16,219 nucleotides of DNA, from assembly GCA_031258375.1 (NCBI GenBank), contig JAIRMX010000032.1, positions 1-16,219 on the forward strand, given 5' to 3'. The position numbers and the translations under genes were made by a program. This stretch comes from Elusimicrobiota bacterium. GTDB lineage: Bacteria; Elusimicrobiota; Elusimicrobia; Elusimicrobiales; Elusimicrobiaceae. Position 1 is the first letter of the stretch. Each line of letters begins with the position of its first letter. The notes under the pieces are model-generated. The model worked only from the letters and a program-made list of their open reading frames with translations. It was not told the DNA's origin and did no database searches. Of the stretch, positions 14,539-16,219 are shown in pieces.

Positions 14539-16089
14539 CTAAAGTCTAAAAATTTTTCTGCCTTCTTCTATTATTCTCTCAAGTTGAGCCGCGCCTCGGA
14601 AAGTTTCGGCGTAAAACTTAACAATAGCTTCCGTGCCGGAGGGCCGCGCGAGAAACCAGCTGTCTTCAAGATATATTTTAACGCCGTCGCCGTCCCTTAT
14701 TTTTATCGCGCGTTCGCCGGCAACTTCCTTTAAGTCCGCAAAAGAGGCCGCGTTCGTTTTTTTAAAATTCGTTTTTATCTCTTCGCTTACCGGCATATCT
14801 ATGCGCGTATAAACGGGATCGCCGTGCAAAGCCGTAAGCTGCTTATAAAGGCCGGCTATATCCTGAGCGGTAGCACTCATAATTTCAAGAAGCAAAAATA
14901 CGGCCAAAATTCCGTCCTTTTCCGTGACCCATTTATTTACGGACATTCCCGCGCTTTCCTCGCCGCCCATTATAAGAGAATTATTCAAAAGCCCGTCGAC
15001 AAAATATTTAAAGCCGATGTTTACCTCTTCAACTCCAAGCCCGGCCGCAGACGCGATTTTATCAATTAAATGAGTTGTGCCGAGCGTACGGCCGGCTTTC
15101 ATCTTCTTTGACGGATTTTGTTTTCTTATAAGATAATCAAGCATAACGCAAAGCGCGTGATTTGGCGGTATTAGTCCGCCTTTTGCGGTCGCGCAGCCAA
15201 AACGGTCGGCATCCGGATCGCTTGCGGCGGCAAATTGATACGCGCCGCTTGCGACTAAATCCAAAAGCGGCCTCATAGGATATTTCGACGAAGGATCCAT
15301 TCTTATCTTGCCGTCGTGATCAAGCGCGATAAATTTAAAATCGGGGCTGACGTCGCGGCTTACGATATTTAAATTGTCCAAAGAGTACTCTTTTTTTATC
15401 GCGTCGTAAAAAGCCAGACTCGCGCCGCCCATAGGGTGAATTGCGGCTTTAATAGCGGCGGATTTTATAATTTTAAAATCTATTTTTTTACCCAAAGCCT
15501 TAACGTAAGGCGTTATAATATCGGCTTTTTCTATAAAACCGTTTTCTTCCGCGTTTTGCAAAGAAATTTCTTTTATTTCATTGGGATTTTGCAAAAAATA
15601 ATTTGCGTATTTTTCTATTTTGAGAGTAACGCCGCTTTGCGCCGGCCCGCCGTTTGAAGGATTATATTTAAGCCCCATATCCTGCGGCGGATTATGAGAA
15701 GCCGTACCGTTTAAACTTGCGCAAACTCTCTTTGATAAAATTTCAAAAGAAAAAACCGGAGTAGGCACGGCAATATCAGGCAAAACCACTTTAAAACCGT
15801 TTGCCGCAAGCACGCGGGCGCAAATTTCCGCAGTAGCGCGCGACATTAAGCGCGTGTCTCCGCCTACGAGTATTTTGCCTTTTATATTATCTTCCTTATG
15901 CATTTTGGCCACGGCTTGCGCAATTGCGCGCGCGTGCAAAGCGCAAAAACCGCCCCCTAAAACTCCCCTATGTCCCGAAGTGCCGAACTTAACCGGCAGC
16001 GGCGGCAAAGAAGTTTTATAAAATTCCGCTTTCAGTTTTTCCGCGTCTATTAAAACCTCAGGAAGCTTGCCCGCATTTTTATCAATCAT
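14539..16089 (-). CDS. pgm: Phosphoglucomutase (alpha-D-glucose phosphate-specific)
   Basis: Interconverts glucose 1-phosphate and glucose 6-phosphate in the cytoplasm; it links glycogen, nucleotide-sugar and glycolytic pools. 516 residues, slightly shorter than the E. coli enzyme. All four active-site loops are present: the phosphoserine loop GTASHNPP with Ser131, the metal loop DPDADRFG (291-298), the sugar-binding loop GGEESAGM (375-382) and the phosphate loop RPSGTE (about 482-487). The FGTSGHRG N-terminus and NPPQDMGLKYNPSNGGPA are typical of the glucose-specific Pgm branch rather than phosphomannomutases. The ATG at 16089 has AGAGG 6 bases upstream and a promoter-like sequence behind it, so it is likely the first gene of its unit. 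The gene is intact. Confidence 0.95.
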   Translation of the reverse strand: MIDKNAGKLPEVLIDAEKLKAEFYKTSLPPLPVKFGTSGHRGVLGGGFCALHARAIAQAVAKMHKEDNIKGKILVGGDTRLMSRATAEICARVLAANGFKVVLPDIAVPTPVFSFEILSKRVCASLNGTASHNPPQDMGLKYNPSNGGPAQSGVTLKIEKYANYFLQNPNEIKEISLQNAEENGFIEKADIITPYVKALGKKIDFKIIKSAAIKAAIHPMGGASLAFYDAIKKEYSLDNLNIVSRDVSPDFKFIALDHDGKIRMDPSSKYPMRPLLDLVASGAYQFAAASDPDADRFGCATAKGGLIPPNHALCVMLDYLIRKQNPSKKMKAGRTLGTTHLIDKIASAAGLGVEEVNIGFKYFVDGLLNNSLIMGGEESAGMSVNKWVTEKDGILAVFLLLEIMSATAQDIAGLYKQLTALHGDPVYTRIDMPVSEEIKTNFKKTNAASFADLKEVAGERAIKIRDGDGVKIYLEDSWFLARPSGTEAIVKFYAETFRGAAQLERIIEEGRKIFRL

Positions 16090-16116
16090 AAAAAACCTCT
16101 CTTAACCTCTTATATA

Positions 16117-16146
16117 AATATAACAAAAACTTAGCGCGTAACGCAA
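16117..16146 (-). promoter_or_regulatory. Candidate sigma-70-type promoter of pgm
   Basis: On the minus strand TTGCGT (16141-16146) is followed after 18 bases by TATATT (16117-16122). Five of six -10 bases match the consensus and three of six -35 bases. The -10 box lies 27 bases before the ATG, a reasonable leader with room for the AGAGG ribosome binding site. Confidence 0.5.
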
Positions 16147-16151
16147 CGATT

Positions 16152-16196
16152 GCATATGTTTACAAAGCAAAAAACCGCATTTTAAAGCATATGTTT
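16152..16196. repeat. Pair of 10-bp direct repeats upstream of pgm
   Basis: GCATATGTTT occurs at 16152-16161 and again at 16187-16196, with starts 35 bases apart. Each copy contains the palindrome CATATG. Both lie just upstream of the candidate -35 box, a position suited to an activator or repressor. The surrounding sequence is AT-rich and no regulator can be assigned. Confidence 0.4.
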
Positions 16197-16219
16197 TTTC
16201 GGTCTTGTTGCACAATTAG

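Overview
All 14 genes I can support lie on the minus strand, so the window reads right to left (16219 towards 1). Most of the native genes have moderate GC and short intergenic gaps. Endomicrobium/Elusimicrobium-like bacteria (Elusimicrobiota) are my best guess for the source. This rests on gene content and protein style recalled from memory, not on a search. The cells look diderm: there is a TolC-family outer membrane protein, a lipoprotein and a barrel-like exported protein.

Layout in transcription order. (1) 16219-14539: a promoter-like region and an intact alpha-phosphoglucomutase. (2) 14418-10391: two long tandem genes of unknown function. They share an N-terminal anchor module, but their C-terminal parts are low-complexity or divergent, and base composition swings strongly within each gene. 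(3) 10372-8933: malic enzyme. (4) 8713-4586: a tightly packed six-gene run of two-subunit class I fumarase (alpha, beta), a lipoprotein, an exported barrel-like protein, phosphofructokinase and a short membrane-HAMP protein, with two ATGA overlaps and other gaps of 2-14 bp. (5) 4510-2310: a very AT-rich two-gene cassette that looks like a restriction-modification system (amino-methyltransferase plus a PD-(D/E)XK-type nuclease candidate) joined by an ATGA overlap. (6) 2234-1: a TolC-like protein and a patatin-like phospholipase that continues past the window edge.

Metabolically, phosphoglucomutase and phosphofructokinase belong to hexose-phosphate use and glycolysis. Malic enzyme and fumarase link pyruvate, malate and fumarate. 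The phosphofructokinase has the active-site residues of pyrophosphate-dependent enzymes, but its reading frame is broken by one base inside the conserved GGEDT loop. The nuclease gene has a stop codon after which 33 more coding-like codons continue in frame, which suggests a truncated nuclease beside an intact methyltransferase. These two lesions, and the paired unknown envelope proteins, are the most interesting features. No tRNA, rRNA, CRISPR array or transposase was seen, and no gene-free stretch exceeds 300 bases.
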